Source: Shewanella frigidimarina (GTDB lineage: Bacteria > Pseudomonadota > Gammaproteobacteria > Enterobacterales > Shewanellaceae). Taken from it: 64,000 nt of DNA. A program made the position numbers and the translations under genes. The DNA lies in NCBI RefSeq assembly GCF_003797125.1, contig NZ_RKKE01000003.1, positions 868,001 to 932,000 on the forward strand. The letters run 5' to 3'. Below the pieces are notes generated by a model, which saw nothing but the letters and a program-made list of their open reading frames with translations, made no database searches and had not been told where the DNA came from. This document shows, piece after piece, positions 40,743 through 50,920 of this stretch. The first letter of the stretch is position 1. Each line of letters starts with the position of its first letter.

Positions 40743-41665
40743 TGTCTCTATCGATCCCTTTTGTTTACCACGCCAGCTATTCACAGCTGGCGTTACCTAG
40801 CACCCATCGTTTTCCAACCACTAAATATCACAATTTATACCAGCACGCGCTCAAACAACAATTATTGTTTGAGCAATATCGCCATACGCCTACACCGATA
40901 TCGAAAGATACGCTCTATACAGTGCATTGCCCGCAATATGTCGAGCAATTTATCAATGGTGCCTTAGACCATAAAGCCCAAAGACGTATTGGTTTTCCAT
41001 GGAGCCAAGAGTTAGTTACCCGCACTTTACACGCTGTAAATGGCACCCGTTTGTGCGCTGAATTGGCGCTTGACCATGGAATCGCGGTTCATTTAACTGG
41101 TGGTTATCATCATGCACACTATGATTTTGGCAGTGGTTTTTGCATTTTTAATGACTTGGTCATCGCAGCGAGATCAGCCATTGACTCAGGAAGAGCAGAC
41201 AAAGTACTTATTTTTGATTGTGATGTTCATCAAGGTGATGGAACAGCGACACTCACCCAAGGCAACCCAGACATCATTAGCTGCTCTATCCACTGTGCGC
41301 AAAATTTCCCATCCCGAAAGCAACAATCTGATCACGATATTGCTCTGGATAAAGGTTGTACCGATAAACAATATCTTGAACATATACAACAAATATTACC
41401 TTACCTGATTCGCATTCATCAGCCAGATCTGATCATATATGATGCAGGGGTCGACATTCATCAACATGATGACCTTGGATATTTCGCCATTTCGAATCAA
41501 GGTATTCTCGCTAGAGATAAACAGGTAATATCGATAGCAAAAATGCATGGCATCCCACTTGCAGCAGTAATAGGGGGAGGCTATAGTCGTAGTGAAGAAG
41601 AATTAACAATCCGACATAGCCAATTGTTAGTTGCGGCCAATGAATTATGGGCATCACAGTATTAG
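40742..41665 (+). CDS. Histone deacetylase family protein
   Basis: The 307-residue zinc-dependent arginase/deacetylase fold shows the active-site HH pair in GGYHHAHYDFGSGFCIFND. The zinc ligands lie in FDCDVHQGDGTA and YDAGVDIHQHDDLG, followed by the glycine-rich GGGYSR. Bacterial relatives deacetylate acetoin-linked or polyamine-like substrates, or other small amides; the substrate here is unknown. Translation is coupled to the upstream DUF2057 gene by TAATG. Confidence 0.88.
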   Translation: MSLSIPFVYHASYSQLALPSTHRFPTTKYHNLYQHALKQQLLFEQYRHTPTPISKDTLYTVHCPQYVEQFINGALDHKAQRRIGFPWSQELVTRTLHAVNGTRLCAELALDHGIAVHLTGGYHHAHYDFGSGFCIFNDLVIAARSAIDSGRADKVLIFDCDVHQGDGTATLTQGNPDIISCSIHCAQNFPSRKQQSDHDIALDKGCTDKQYLEHIQQILPYLIRIHQPDLIIYDAGVDIHQHDDLGYFAISNQGILARDKQVISIAKMHGIPLAAVIGGGYSRSEEELTIRHSQLLVAANELWASQY

Positions 41666-41763
41666 GCAATACAAAACCAACAATAATGCACCACTAAATT
41701 AAACAACCATCTCGGCATTTAAGCTGATGTCGATAAACTAAACTGTCTCAATGGAGCGTAATA

Positions 41764-42063
41764 ATGCAATTAGAGATCCGAAACTATTATGAAGTTCTAT
41801 TAATGGAAATGCTGCGAGATGAAGGCTTAATGGAAGAATTGCCAGAAGAATACTTAGCGGATTTATGCTGCGTCACATTGAATCAGTTACCCGTCAGGTA
41901 CATTCGCCATTTAGTTGACACGTATTTTTTCGAAAATTATCAAGAATTAAAACAGATGAAAACTGAGATCAGTGAAGCACTTGAACGTTCAAGGCAATTC
42001 CTCAAAGCAAACTTGCAAAAACGCTTAAAGGAAGAAGCTGAGCTCGCAGCCGAACAACAGTAA
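41764..42063 (+). CDS. ComFB-like small protein
   Basis: The 99-residue, mostly helical protein matches the late-competence ComFB family (IRNYYEVLLMEML; YLADLCCVTLNQLPVRYIRH). In other bacteria ComFB-type proteins bind cyclic nucleotides or sit near competence genes. No competence gene is adjacent here, so the role is unknown. Confidence 0.75.
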   Translation: MQLEIRNYYEVLLMEMLRDEGLMEELPEEYLADLCCVTLNQLPVRYIRHLVDTYFFENYQELKQMKTEISEALERSRQFLKANLQKRLKEEAELAAEQQ

Positions 42064-42067
42064 TTTA

Positions 42068-42088
42068 ATCAGCATTAGCTGATATTTT
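42068..42088 (+). terminator. Probable terminator after the ComFB gene
   Basis: ATCAGC pairs with GCTGAT around a 4-base loop and is followed by ATTTT, just past the stop codon. Confidence 0.55.
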
Positions 42089-42226
42089 ACGGGATATTGA
42101 ATGAATATATGTTAAACCAGTATTAGCTATGTTCATTTAATGAATAGTTCATTCATATAACATGGATATGTTTTGATTTGAGTTTTGAATTAATACGGTG
42201 AAATCATACGGGGAATATTGGAGGTT

Positions 42227-42328
42227 CCCCTAGAGCCACACCCCGGCACACGAGTCACTTGCTGCGGTTGCTCCCTTCCAGGCCTGGCCGAGTTCACAAG
42301 TTATCGTTGCGGGGGGACCCTAGGGTCA
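42227..42328 (-). ncRNA. ffs: 4.5S RNA of the signal recognition particle
   Basis: On the minus strand the sequence contains the SRP domain IV hairpin (GGCCAGGCCTGGAAGGGAGCA), the flanking CCGCAACG and CGTGTGCCGGGGTGTGG, and a terminal stem of CCCTAG with CTAGGG. This closely follows E. coli 4.5S RNA. The RNA binds Ffh and targets membrane proteins. Ends are set from the terminal stem and may be off by a few bases. Confidence 0.93.
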
Positions 42329-42342
42329 CCATTGACTTCTGA

Positions 42343-42370
42343 ATCATAAAATACAAAGCTTATGTGTCAG
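42343..42370 (-). promoter_or_regulatory. Promoter of ffs
   Basis: On the minus strand CTGACA (42365-42370), 16 bases, then TATGAT (42343-42348) lie about 15 bases before the RNA 5' end. Confidence 0.7.
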
Positions 42371-42941
42371 AACGGGGCGATTATCCCCTAACCCATTGGC
42401 TGGATCAAGCCTTTATCTTAATAAGTTTTCAATCCTCTACCTAACTGCGCAATACTTAACCTTAACGGGGAATACTAGATGGAATAAGGGGTGGGATAAC
42501 AGATAGGTTAATCGACATAAATCGAACTATTCACAAGTAATGTATGCCAAACACACTATTTATGTTGTCAATAATACAAATTCAGACGTGAATCATTAAT
42601 CTATTGAAAATAAATACATAGCCAGATGAAATAGAAAACAGCCTTTAGATAATCGTTTATAACATCGAGCACGAATGCTGGTGCAAGTTAACATCACATG
42701 TCGTATTCGAGAATATGCTAATAACAATATTAACATCTTGGAACTGTCCTATTTATCCCAGTAATACCGGCAGATCTTCATCAAGCAACGTTACCCATAA
42801 AGGAATAGTCAGATCTTAGTCACAACTCTAGACATAATTCAATGAGTAAGTGGCCAAGGTTAGCTAACATTAGATTTGAATAAAATCCGCACACTTATAA
42901 CCAGTAGTGAATGCGAGATAACAAAAAAATGCAGGGAATAC
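42371..42941. other. Intergenic region upstream of omcA
   Basis: About 570 bases with no credible gene. It must hold the omcA promoter. No strong CRP or FNR box was seen; the best half-site is ATCACAT near 42693. Confidence 0.5.
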
Positions 42942-45116
42942 ATGATGAATACAATAACAGTTAGTCCCGCTGCAAAAGCGGTATTGAATGCAGGGCTTAT
43001 TGCTCTAGCATTATCGGGTTGTGGAGGCAGTGATGGTACCAATGGCGAAGATGGGCCAGATGGTATTATTGGTGTAAACATAGATGCGACATCAACCCTA
43101 AAAGCGACCTTTACCGATGCAACCGTAGTCGATGGAAAAGTCAGTGTTGGCTTTATCCTTAAAAATGCCAATGGTGTTGCGGTATTGGGACTAACAAAAG
43201 ATCATGACCTTCGTTTTGGTATTGCGCAATTAACCCCAGTTACCGAAATGGTCGGAACTGATGGCACTACAGTTGAAGTAGATCGTGGTTATCAATGGCA
43301 GTCTTATATCAATACAACAAAACAACCTAATGCAACTTGGATCCCTGATGGTGAAACCAATATCGCTCCTTCTGCACAATTTCAGGCTGAAGTTGAGGCT
43401 GCATCAAAATGTGCTGACTGCTTAGTCGATAATCTAGATGGTTCATACTCGTACACCTTTCAAACCAATATTGCTCAAGTCACAGAGCCGTTAAGCATCA
43501 CTTATCAAGCCGACGACACCCAGCGCATTACATTGGAATTAAAACAGCCATTAATCACAGCCAATGCTCATTACGATTTTCAACCTTCAACTGGCTTAAC
43601 CGAAGATATTGCAACGCGCGACATCGTCTCGATCAATGCTTGTTATACCTGTCACCAACCAGAAAGCTTAGCATTGCACGGCGGTCGTCGAATCGATCTT
43701 GAAAACTGTGCATCATGTCATACCGCAACATCTGGTGATCCTGAAACCGGTAACAGTGTTGATTTTACCTACATGATCCATGCTATTCATAAAGGCCAAG
43801 ACCGCGTAACCAGCACAGCTGACGGCAATGTTGCCGCACCTTATAAAGTGATTGGCTATGGCGGTGGAATACACGATTACGGTAACGTGATGTATCCGCA
43901 AAAACCTGCTGCCGATTGCAGTGCATGTCACGTAGAGGGCACGAACGCTCCCAAAGATGCCGCCCTGTTTAATGCTAATAAAAGTAATACTGCTTGTATT
44001 GCATGTCACACAGAATTAGCGTCTCAACAACATGTTGGTGTCGGCACAAATTGTACTTCATGCCATGTTGAAGAAGGCTATGGTCGCAGTGCAAAAGAAG
44101 CTCATGGCGATGTCATGAAAGCCTATAACGAAACACAAGCAATGAGCGCCGTATTCAGTGACGTAATTGTCACTGCAGATGGAAAATTCAGTACTACGGT
44201 TAAATTTACCGATGCTTCAGCTAATGTTATTGCAGCGGAATTTATCGACCAAGGTAGCCGCATCGTTATGGCGTGGGACAGCGACAAAAACTATCCAGCG
44301 TATCAAGATGCCAGTTACAGTAATCGTCGTATTAAATTAAGTGAAGGTACCGCCAACACAGATAATAGCTGGACCTTAGTTTGGGATAAGATCACCTTAC
44401 CAACAGATTATGTGGGTAAAACATTTGAGCTATGGTCAGCAGTTGCAGCCTGTTTTAACTATGGTGGTTACGGCAGACCGGAAGTTAAACTAACGGCTTG
44501 TAGTACTGATGATGTCCAAAAAGTGGAAATTAAAAGTAGCCCATTCCATTTTGTTATGGCTGCAAGTGCAATAGACACTAGCCAAACCACTGCTACACGT
44601 AGAAACATTATCAACACAGAAAGCTGCCAAGGTTGCCATAACCAAGAGGTGTATCACTATGACAATGGTGTCAATTGCCAAACCTGTCATACCGCTGATA
44701 AGACCCTTAGGAGTGATGACACTTACCCTGGTGGCAAAAAATCGACCAGCTTTGCCTTTAAAGCACACAGCGCTGAAGGTCATTACCTAAAATATGCCGG
44801 TGTTGAATCTGGAACCGTGTTGAAAACCGATTGTAAAACCTGTCATACCGCTGATGGGATCCAACTTGGTAGAGCCACTGACAGAGTATGGCGTTATGGC
44901 GATATCGAAACAGGCGCTGATGTATGGATGTCATCAGATACTGGAGCATGTTTAAGTTGTCATCAAAAGTATCGTACTGATGCCACCGTGTCACATATTG
45001 AATCTAACGGCGGTATAGTAGATGGAATAAGTGAGGAAGATGCTCGTAATCGTGCATCGGAAATATGTTCTACCTGTCATACCGTAGATCGCGTCACTAA
45101 AACACATGGTTTTTAA
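42942..45116 (+). CDS. omcA: Decaheme outer-membrane lipoprotein cytochrome, OmcA-type
   Basis: The 724-residue extracellular reductase passes electrons from MtrCAB to iron or manganese oxides and flavins. Ten CXXCH haem motifs are present: CYTCH, CASCH, CSACH, CIACH, CTSCH, then CQGCH, CQTCH, CKTCH, CLSCH, CSTCH. The five-plus-five split matches the two pentahaem domains. The signal peptide ends in lipobox LSGC followed by a Gly/Asp-rich linker. A C-x15-C pair (CFNYGGYGRPEVKLTAC) in the second beta-barrel domain is the expected disulfide. The start is ATG 42942 (MMNTIT), near AGGGA. It has its own terminator before mtrC. Confidence 0.92.
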   Translation: MMNTITVSPAAKAVLNAGLIALALSGCGGSDGTNGEDGPDGIIGVNIDATSTLKATFTDATVVDGKVSVGFILKNANGVAVLGLTKDHDLRFGIAQLTPVTEMVGTDGTTVEVDRGYQWQSYINTTKQPNATWIPDGETNIAPSAQFQAEVEAASKCADCLVDNLDGSYSYTFQTNIAQVTEPLSITYQADDTQRITLELKQPLITANAHYDFQPSTGLTEDIATRDIVSINACYTCHQPESLALHGGRRIDLENCASCHTATSGDPETGNSVDFTYMIHAIHKGQDRVTSTADGNVAAPYKVIGYGGGIHDYGNVMYPQKPAADCSACHVEGTNAPKDAALFNANKSNTACIACHTELASQQHVGVGTNCTSCHVEEGYGRSAKEAHGDVMKAYNETQAMSAVFSDVIVTADGKFSTTVKFTDASANVIAAEFIDQGSRIVMAWDSDKNYPAYQDASYSNRRIKLSEGTANTDNSWTLVWDKITLPTDYVGKTFELWSAVAACFNYGGYGRPEVKLTACSTDDVQKVEIKSSPFHFVMAASAIDTSQTTATRRNIINTESCQGCHNQEVYHYDNGVNCQTCHTADKTLRSDDTYPGGKKSTSFAFKAHSAEGHYLKYAGVESGTVLKTDCKTCHTADGIQLGRATDRVWRYGDIETGADVWMSSDTGACLSCHQKYRTDATVSHIESNGGIVDGISEEDARNRASEICSTCHTVDRVTKTHGF

Positions 45117-45152
45117 GCTACACAAATAAACAACCTTGGCGTTTTATCCATC

Positions 45153-45183
45153 AAAGACCTTAGTTTATAACTAAGGTCTTTTG
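45153..45183 (+). terminator. Terminator after omcA
   Basis: AAAGACCTTAG (45153-45163) pairs with CTAAGGTCTTT (45171-45181), extended by two A-T pairs. The T-run TTTT is at the end. Confidence 0.85.
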
Positions 45184-45241
45184 TTATCCGAACAATCTTC
45201 CCCCGCTAAACTCCGTATTTTATATACCCCTTTATTAATAG

Positions 45242-45257
45242 GCTGATCATCATCACA
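45242..45257 (+). promoter_or_regulatory. Candidate CRP site upstream of mtrC
   Basis: GCTGA-N6-TCACA has one perfect and one partial half-site of the CRP consensus TGTGA-N6-TCACA, in the omcA-mtrC gap. Extracellular respiration genes are CRP-dependent in S. oneidensis, which supports but does not prove the site. Confidence 0.4.
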
Positions 45258-45402
45258 CAATTACGTTCGTTTTAAAGACGAGTTGCTGTTTGTAAAGTAA
45301 TCTTAGTGTTGGGAAAATTAATTCCAACATCAACTTAACTGAATAAGATAATTGCAGAACATACTGCCAGTGAGTTAGATGGATGACCTTTGCAGGGAAA
45401 AT

Positions 45403-47364
45403 ATGATGAATAAAAAATACACAAAAATGGCATTGTTACTTGCTATGTCAGCATCAATGACACTGGTTGGTTGTGGCGGAGGCGATGATGGTGAAGCTGG
45501 TAATCCAGGTAATCCTGGTGGCGAGCCTGCTGAAGCGATTAAGACACTAAACTTAGATATCACTAAAGTCACTTATCAAGACAGCAAACCGACTATTGAA
45601 GTATTTGCGACCAATGAAAAAGATCTCCCTGTAGCAGGTCTTAAAGACTTTGAAATTAAAAAAGTCGTCCAACTCATTCCAGCTGGCGCAAGCGGTGCAG
45701 GTAATTCAGCCCAATGGCAATTTATTGGCTCCGAAAAAGCTTTTACCGACCATGGTAACGGCAATTACAGTTTCACAGTCAATGTTGAAGGGTTTAATCC
45801 TGAGCTAACCCAACGTTATAATGTAATTGCAAGTGCATCAACCTTGCAAGACGGCGTTACCGGAGTGCCGCGCACTGAAATTACCGAAGATTTTGACGGT
45901 GAAGGATTCGAGGCTAAATACACTAAAAACATCGTTAACACCGCCACTTGTAATACCTGTCATGCAGAAGGTGAAAGCATTTATCATAGCTACACTGATT
46001 TAGAAACCTGTACATCATGTCATACCAATGAATTGGCTATTGAAAAAGGCAAGGTTCAAGATGAGTTCAGTCACTTAATTCATAATGTTCATAACAATGC
46101 CAAAATGTATGGACGCAACTTAGACAAGAGTGCAGAAACAGCGCATGCGATAGTGCAAGATAATTGCACCACTTGTCATGTTAATTCAGAACAACTGAGC
46201 GAATCGAACAACTGGTCTCGTATTCCAACCATGGAAGCCTGTTCAAGTTGTCATACCGACATTGACTTTAAAACGGGTCAAGGTCATCCGCAACAAGTCG
46301 ATAATTCAAATTGTATAGCTTGTCATAATGCAAGTTGGACAGAAGAGTTGCACACAACTTCGTATACTCAGAAAAAAACATTTATCGATTTATACGGAAT
46401 GACAGCAACATTAACGGCTAATAAATCAAGCGCTGAAGACAAATCAGCGACCCTATCGGTAACAATTTTAGATGCTAATGGTACGGCCATTGACGCAACA
46501 AGCTTAGTCAGCAAAATTCAACGCGTTGAAACCATTACGAACGTCGGACCTAACTTCCCAATTATGGGATATAACCCTAGCCCAGGCAGCGGTTTAGCAA
46601 AAATCAGTAAAGACTTTATCAAAGCGGGTCTGTTACAAGCAGATGTAATCATTGAATCAGGTAACTTGGTCTATAACATTGCATCTCTGCCATTTGGTGC
46701 TGGCGATACAGATACTGCCTTTAGCTTTATTGGTCTTGAAATGTGTAACGATGGTATTCAAGCCATTGATTGTGTCGATGGCGTAGCAACTACCAGTATG
46801 AAAGCCGAATTCACAGTAGGTACTTTCTCTGGTAATGCGCCTAGCTATCGTCACACTGACTCGGTCAATTTTGGTTCATGTGATAATTGCCATGGCGACA
46901 CCTTCGAGTTACATAAAGGACACCATGCTGGTTTTGTGATGTCAGAACAATTAGCTCGTGAACTTAATGGTGAAGTTACCATAGGTTTAGATGGTTGTGT
47001 TGCTTGTCATACGCCAGATGGCACTTATGCTTCTGGTGCTAATCAAGGTGCCATTGAAATGAAATTGCACAGTGTTCATGGTGAACAAGGCATTATCAAA
47101 GACTGTACTCAGTGTCACAGCGACTTTAATCTTGATGCATTCAAAGTTAAAGGTGCACTTGCTACGTCGCAAGGCCTTTATACAACACCTATCACTGCAA
47201 CGTGCGCATCTTGTCATGGATTTGACACGATTTCGCAGCATGCACAAAGTCAAGGTGCGGTTGTTAATGGTAGCTATCAAGAAGCCAATGATGCTGCGCA
47301 GTTAGAAACCTGTTTCTTCTGCCATGCACCCACCATTGAAAACCACACACAAGTGAAGCTTTAA
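45403..47364 (+). CDS. mtrC: Decaheme outer-membrane lipoprotein cytochrome MtrC
   Basis: The 653-residue cell-surface terminal reductase is docked on MtrAB. It has ten CXXCH motifs: CNTCH, CTSCH, CTTCH, CSSCH, CIACH, then CDNCH, CVACH, CTQCH, CASCH, CFFCH. The lipobox is LVGC, followed by [16 protein letters not shown]. The C-x8-C pair ([10 protein letters not shown]) distinguishes it from OmcA and matches MtrC/MtrF. The start is ATG 45403 (MMNKKYTK), with AGGGA upstream. It is followed directly by mtrA and mtrB in the conserved order. Confidence 0.93.
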   Translation: MMNKKYTKMALLLAMSASMTLVGCGGGDDGEAGNPGNPGGEPAEAIKTLNLDITKVTYQDSKPTIEVFATNEKDLPVAGLKDFEIKKVVQLIPAGASGAGNSAQWQFIGSEKAFTDHGNGNYSFTVNVEGFNPELTQRYNVIASASTLQDGVTGVPRTEITEDFDGEGFEAKYTKNIVNTATCNTCHAEGESIYHSYTDLETCTSCHTNELAIEKGKVQDEFSHLIHNVHNNAKMYGRNLDKSAETAHAIVQDNCTTCHVNSEQLSESNNWSRIPTMEACSSCHTDIDFKTGQGHPQQVDNSNCIACHNASWTEELHTTSYTQKKTFIDLYGMTATLTANKSSAEDKSATLSVTILDANGTAIDATSLVSKIQRVETITNVGPNFPIMGYNPSPGSGLAKISKDFIKAGLLQADVIIESGNLVYNIASLPFGAGDTDTAFSFIGLEMCNDGIQAIDCVDGVATTSMKAEFTVGTFSGNAPSYRHTDSVNFGSCDNCHGDTFELHKGHHAGFVMSEQLARELNGEVTIGLDGCVACHTPDGTYASGANQGAIEMKLHSVHGEQGIIKDCTQCHSDFNLDAFKVKGALATSQGLYTTPITATCASCHGFDTISQHAQSQGAVVNGSYQEANDAAQLETCFFCHAPTIENHTQVKL

Positions 47365-47461
47365 TTTGTCCATTGAGAGAGAAGCCCTGCTTCTCTCTCA
47401 TGCTATGGCTTACGTAATCAACTTGTTGATCATCAAAATGGACAAATTAGGAAGTCTACTT

Positions 47462-48451
47462 ATGAAGACCACACATTCAATAAATACCTTATTTTTAGCC
47501 CTGCTCTGCCTTACTGCATCGACGCTGTTTATGTCGAGTCATGTACAGGCGGCAAAGTGGGATGCCAGCATGACACCGGCAGAAGTTGAAGCTACACTCG
47601 ATAAAAAATTCGCCGAGGGGAAATACTCACCAAAGGGTGCCGACACTTGTTTAATGTGTCATAAAAAATCAGAAAAGGTCATGGACTTATTCAAAGGTGC
47701 TCATGGCGCAATTGATTCATCAAAAAGTCCAATGGCTGGATTACAGTGCGAAGCGTGTCATGGTCCACTAGGTTCACATAATCGTGGTGGTAAAGAGCCA
47801 ATGATTACCTTTGGCCCAACTTCAACACTCGCTGCAGACAAGCAAAACAGTGTATGCATGAGCTGTCATCTCGACGACAAACGCGTGGCATGGGACAGTA
47901 GTCATCACGCCAATGCCGATGTGGCATGTGCATCTTGTCATAGCATACATGCTGAACATGACCCAGTACTGTCAAAGCAAACAGAAGTCGAAGTATGTAC
48001 CACTTGTCACACTAGACAAAAAGCAGACATGAACAAGCGCACCAGTCATCCAATGAAATGGAATCAAATGACCTGTAGCGACTGCCATAATCCACATGGC
48101 AGTTTGAGCGATTCAGATCTTGTTCAGCCAACAGTCAATGAAACGTGTTATTCATGTCACGCTGAGAAACGCGGCCCAAAGCTGTGGGAGCATGCACCCG
48201 TCACCGAAAATTGCGTCAATTGCCATAATCCACACGGTTCTGTGAACGATGCAATGCTCAAAACTCGTGCGCCACAACTGTGTCAGCAATGTCATGCGAG
48301 TGACAATCACACAAGCAACGCTTATCTAGGTAACACTGATATGGGTTCAACAGTAAATGGTAATGCCTTTACTGGTGGTCGTAGCTGCTTAAATTGTCAT
48401 AGTCAGGTGCATGGTTCTAACCATCCGTCTGGTAAGTTACTGCAGCGCTAA
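47462..48451 (+). CDS. mtrA: Periplasmic decaheme cytochrome MtrA
   Basis: The 329-residue electron wire inserts into the MtrB barrel and links periplasm to MtrC. It has a signal peptide ([22 protein letters not shown]) and ten CXXCH motifs: CLMCH, CEACH, CMSCH, CASCH, CTTCH, CSDCH, CYSCH, CVNCH, CQQCH, CLNCH. Length is near S. oneidensis MtrA (333). The start chosen is ATG 47462 with TAGGAAG upstream; the open frame from 47366 adds a hydrophobic N-terminus that would not make a normal signal peptide. Confidence 0.95.
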   Translation: MKTTHSINTLFLALLCLTASTLFMSSHVQAAKWDASMTPAEVEATLDKKFAEGKYSPKGADTCLMCHKKSEKVMDLFKGAHGAIDSSKSPMAGLQCEACHGPLGSHNRGGKEPMITFGPTSTLAADKQNSVCMSCHLDDKRVAWDSSHHANADVACASCHSIHAEHDPVLSKQTEVEVCTTCHTRQKADMNKRTSHPMKWNQMTCSDCHNPHGSLSDSDLVQPTVNETCYSCHAEKRGPKLWEHAPVTENCVNCHNPHGSVNDAMLKTRAPQLCQQCHASDNHTSNAYLGNTDMGSTVNGNAFTGGRSCLNCHSQVHGSNHPSGKLLQR

Positions 48452-48463
48452 GGAGATTATATT

Positions 48464-50551
48464 ATGAATACTAAATTGAACCTCATTACCTTAGCGTTAC
48501 TCACTAGTACCAGCTTTAGCCTGATGGCTGATGGTTATGGCCTAGCCAATGCTAAAACCGACAACATTAAATATGATGCTTGGAATTGTAAGGCTTGTGC
48601 TGTCGAAACTGGTACCACTGGAAATGTCGGTGTCGGTATTGGTTACAACAGCGAAGACGATATTAACTCAGCTAACGCCTTTAATAGCAGTAATCAAACT
48701 GCTGGCAAAATTGATGCCGATATAAAGTATCGCGGTGACAATGGCTACCAAGCAAAAGTCGTCGCAAATAACATGGGCATGGACAATGGCCGTATGGAAA
48801 TAGATGTCGGTAAACTTGGATTGTATCGTCTTAATCTAGGCTATCGCTCCATTGCGACGTATCAAAGCAACAATGCATTAAGCCCTTATCAGAATATCGG
48901 CAGCGATAATCTTACTTTAGCGGATAATTGGGTAACGGCAGGTTCAAGCGCAGATATGCCAATGCTTTATAGCAGTTTAACCCCATTTGAATTATCGCTT
49001 AAACGTGAACGTGCCGGTCTTGGGTTTGAATATCAAACAGAATCACTGTTCACAACCTACGTTAATTTTCAACGTGAAGAGAAAACCGGAACCAAAGTTG
49101 CTTCTGGCAGTTTCTTCAACCAATCAATGATGTTGGCAGAGCCTGTTGATTACACGACAGACATCTTAAACGCTGGGATTAAACTCCGTGGTGATAACTG
49201 GTTTACTAGCATAAACTACAATGGTTCAGTGTTTAGCAATAACAATCAACAGCTTGGCTTTGACAGTGCCTTTAACCCTACGTTTGGGGCGCAAAGTCGT
49301 GGTTACATGGCGCTAGACCCAGATAACGAGGCCCATACTATTTCACTAATGGGCCAATATAATGATTCCATTACCAGCTTAAGTGGTCGTTTGCTCTTGG
49401 GCCAAATGACTCAAGATCAGCAATTAACTAGCATAGGTTATGGTTATTCATTACCGGCAGATTCTATAGATGCGAAAGTTGATATCACCGGCATGACACT
49501 TAAAGCGGTGACCAAGCTCAACCGAGCATGGCGTCTCACTGGCAGTTATGATTATAACGACAGAGAAAACAACACCCAAATCGAACAATGGACCCAAATT
49601 AGTATTAACGATGTTACTGGCAAAGTGCGGTACAACACCCCATACGATCTCACTACCCATAACGCTAAATTATCAACTGACTATCGAATCAATCATGGTT
49701 TAAAACTCGATGCGGGTTATGATTTCAAACGAGATGAACGCAGTAATCAAGGTAGAGAAACCACTGACGATAATAACGTCTGGGCACGTTTACGGGTCAA
49801 TAGTTTTGACATGTGGGATATGTGGCTTAAAGGTAGTTTGAGCAAGAGAGATGGTTCAGAATATAAAGCATCAGAATCGTCATCTGCAGAACAAAATCCG
49901 TTGCTACGTCGATACTATTTGGCCGACCGTGACCGCACTCAAATAGAGGCGCGCTTTAACCATAGTCCACTTGATAACTTGAACGTCGATTTTGGGGTTC
50001 GCTATGCATTGGATGACTATACAAATACGCAAATAGGCTTAACTGAATCAAAAGACACAAACTACGATATTAATCTGAGCTACATGATTAATGACGATAT
50101 GAATGTTAATACATTTTATAATCATCAAATCATCAAGTCCGCTCAATCTGGCAGTGCCAATTTAAGTATAGCGACTTGGCAAGCCGATATTGAAGACACT
50201 GTCGATGTTGTTGGCGCAGGCTTAAGCTACAACAATTTAATGGACAGTCGTTTGCGCTTAGGTTTGGATTATACCTACTCAGACTCAGACAGTAATACCC
50301 AAGTAAGACAAGGTATTAGTGGCGATTACGGTGACTATTTTGCCAAAGTGCATAATATTAATGTGTATGCACAATATCAAGCCACCGAAAAAATGGCCTT
50401 GCGTATAGACTACAAAATGGAAAAATATCTTGATAATGATGACGCCAATGATATTGAGCCAGATACCATTTGGAATGTCATGAGTTTTGGCAATTTACAG
50501 CATGACTACACTGCACACATGATCATGCTCAACGTAAATTATAGTCTGTAA
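48464..50551 (+). CDS. mtrB: Outer-membrane beta-barrel MtrB
   Basis: The 695-residue barrel protein holds MtrA through the outer membrane for MtrC. It has a signal peptide (LALLTSTSFSLMA) and the conserved N-terminal CXXC (C42-K-A-C45), a feature of functional Shewanella MtrB proteins. Alternating barrel strands run to a C-terminal aromatic-rich segment (MIMLNVNYSL). It starts 12 bases after mtrA and ends before a strong terminator. Confidence 0.95.
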   Translation: MNTKLNLITLALLTSTSFSLMADGYGLANAKTDNIKYDAWNCKACAVETGTTGNVGVGIGYNSEDDINSANAFNSSNQTAGKIDADIKYRGDNGYQAKVVANNMGMDNGRMEIDVGKLGLYRLNLGYRSIATYQSNNALSPYQNIGSDNLTLADNWVTAGSSADMPMLYSSLTPFELSLKRERAGLGFEYQTESLFTTYVNFQREEKTGTKVASGSFFNQSMMLAEPVDYTTDILNAGIKLRGDNWFTSINYNGSVFSNNNQQLGFDSAFNPTFGAQSRGYMALDPDNEAHTISLMGQYNDSITSLSGRLLLGQMTQDQQLTSIGYGYSLPADSIDAKVDITGMTLKAVTKLNRAWRLTGSYDYNDRENNTQIEQWTQISINDVTGKVRYNTPYDLTTHNAKLSTDYRINHGLKLDAGYDFKRDERSNQGRETTDDNNVWARLRVNSFDMWDMWLKGSLSKRDGSEYKASESSSAEQNPLLRRYYLADRDRTQIEARFNHSPLDNLNVDFGVRYALDDYTNTQIGLTESKDTNYDINLSYMINDDMNVNTFYNHQIIKSAQSGSANLSIATWQADIEDTVDVVGAGLSYNNLMDSRLRLGLDYTYSDSDSNTQVRQGISGDYGDYFAKVHNINVYAQYQATEKMALRIDYKMEKYLDNDDANDIEPDTIWNVMSFGNLQHDYTAHMIMLNVNYSL

Positions 50552-50593
50552 GTGAATTAACCGTTATATAACGGAGCCGTTCACAAAAAAAAT

Positions 50594-50620
50594 AACGCCA
50601 ACCTTATCTAGGTTGGCGTT
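50594..50620 (+). terminator. Terminator of mtrCAB
   Basis: AACGCCAACCT (50594-50604) pairs perfectly with AGGTTGGCGTT (50610-50620), 5-base loop, T-rich after it. Confidence 0.9.
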
Positions 50621-50920
50621 TTTATATCATTTGATTTAATGACGTTTGGACACAAAAACAGTCGCTAACATCCTATTGTATAAAAAACTTGCAATCACAC
50701 CAGATTTAACATTATATTAACAAGGTGAATAGCTTGTGATTGAAGTTTGGGCAAAAGGATGTTGCCCCCCATTTTACATTGTTCATCCTACAACCCTATT
50801 GCCTGTTCAAGACTCCCTCTTACTTTTTAACCTCTAATGCATTTAAGCATCAACCTCCTCCCAATACTTAGCCAACATCAGGTATCATTCAGTACCAATA
50901 TTTATTACCTAGAGAAATTC
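50621..50920. other. Intergenic region upstream of cdaR
   Basis: 300 bases without a gene. The open frame reaches 50837 but lacks family support before ATG 50921. No clear operator was seen. Confidence 0.45.

Noticed and set aside
43400..43430. CADC in the OmcA-type protein as an extra haem site
   Set aside because: It is CXXC without the following histidine (CADCL), so it is not a haem-binding motif; ten CXXCH sites remain.
47420..47440. FNR box TTGATCATCAA before mtrA
   Set aside because: The half-sites are one base apart instead of four, so it does not fit the FNR spacing.
47366..47461. N-terminal extension of MtrA
   Set aside because: It would place a long stretch before the signal peptide; ATG 47462 has a ribosome site and family length.
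48587..48598. CKAC in MtrB as a haem site
   Set aside because: There is no histidine after it; it is the known conserved CXXC of MtrB barrels.
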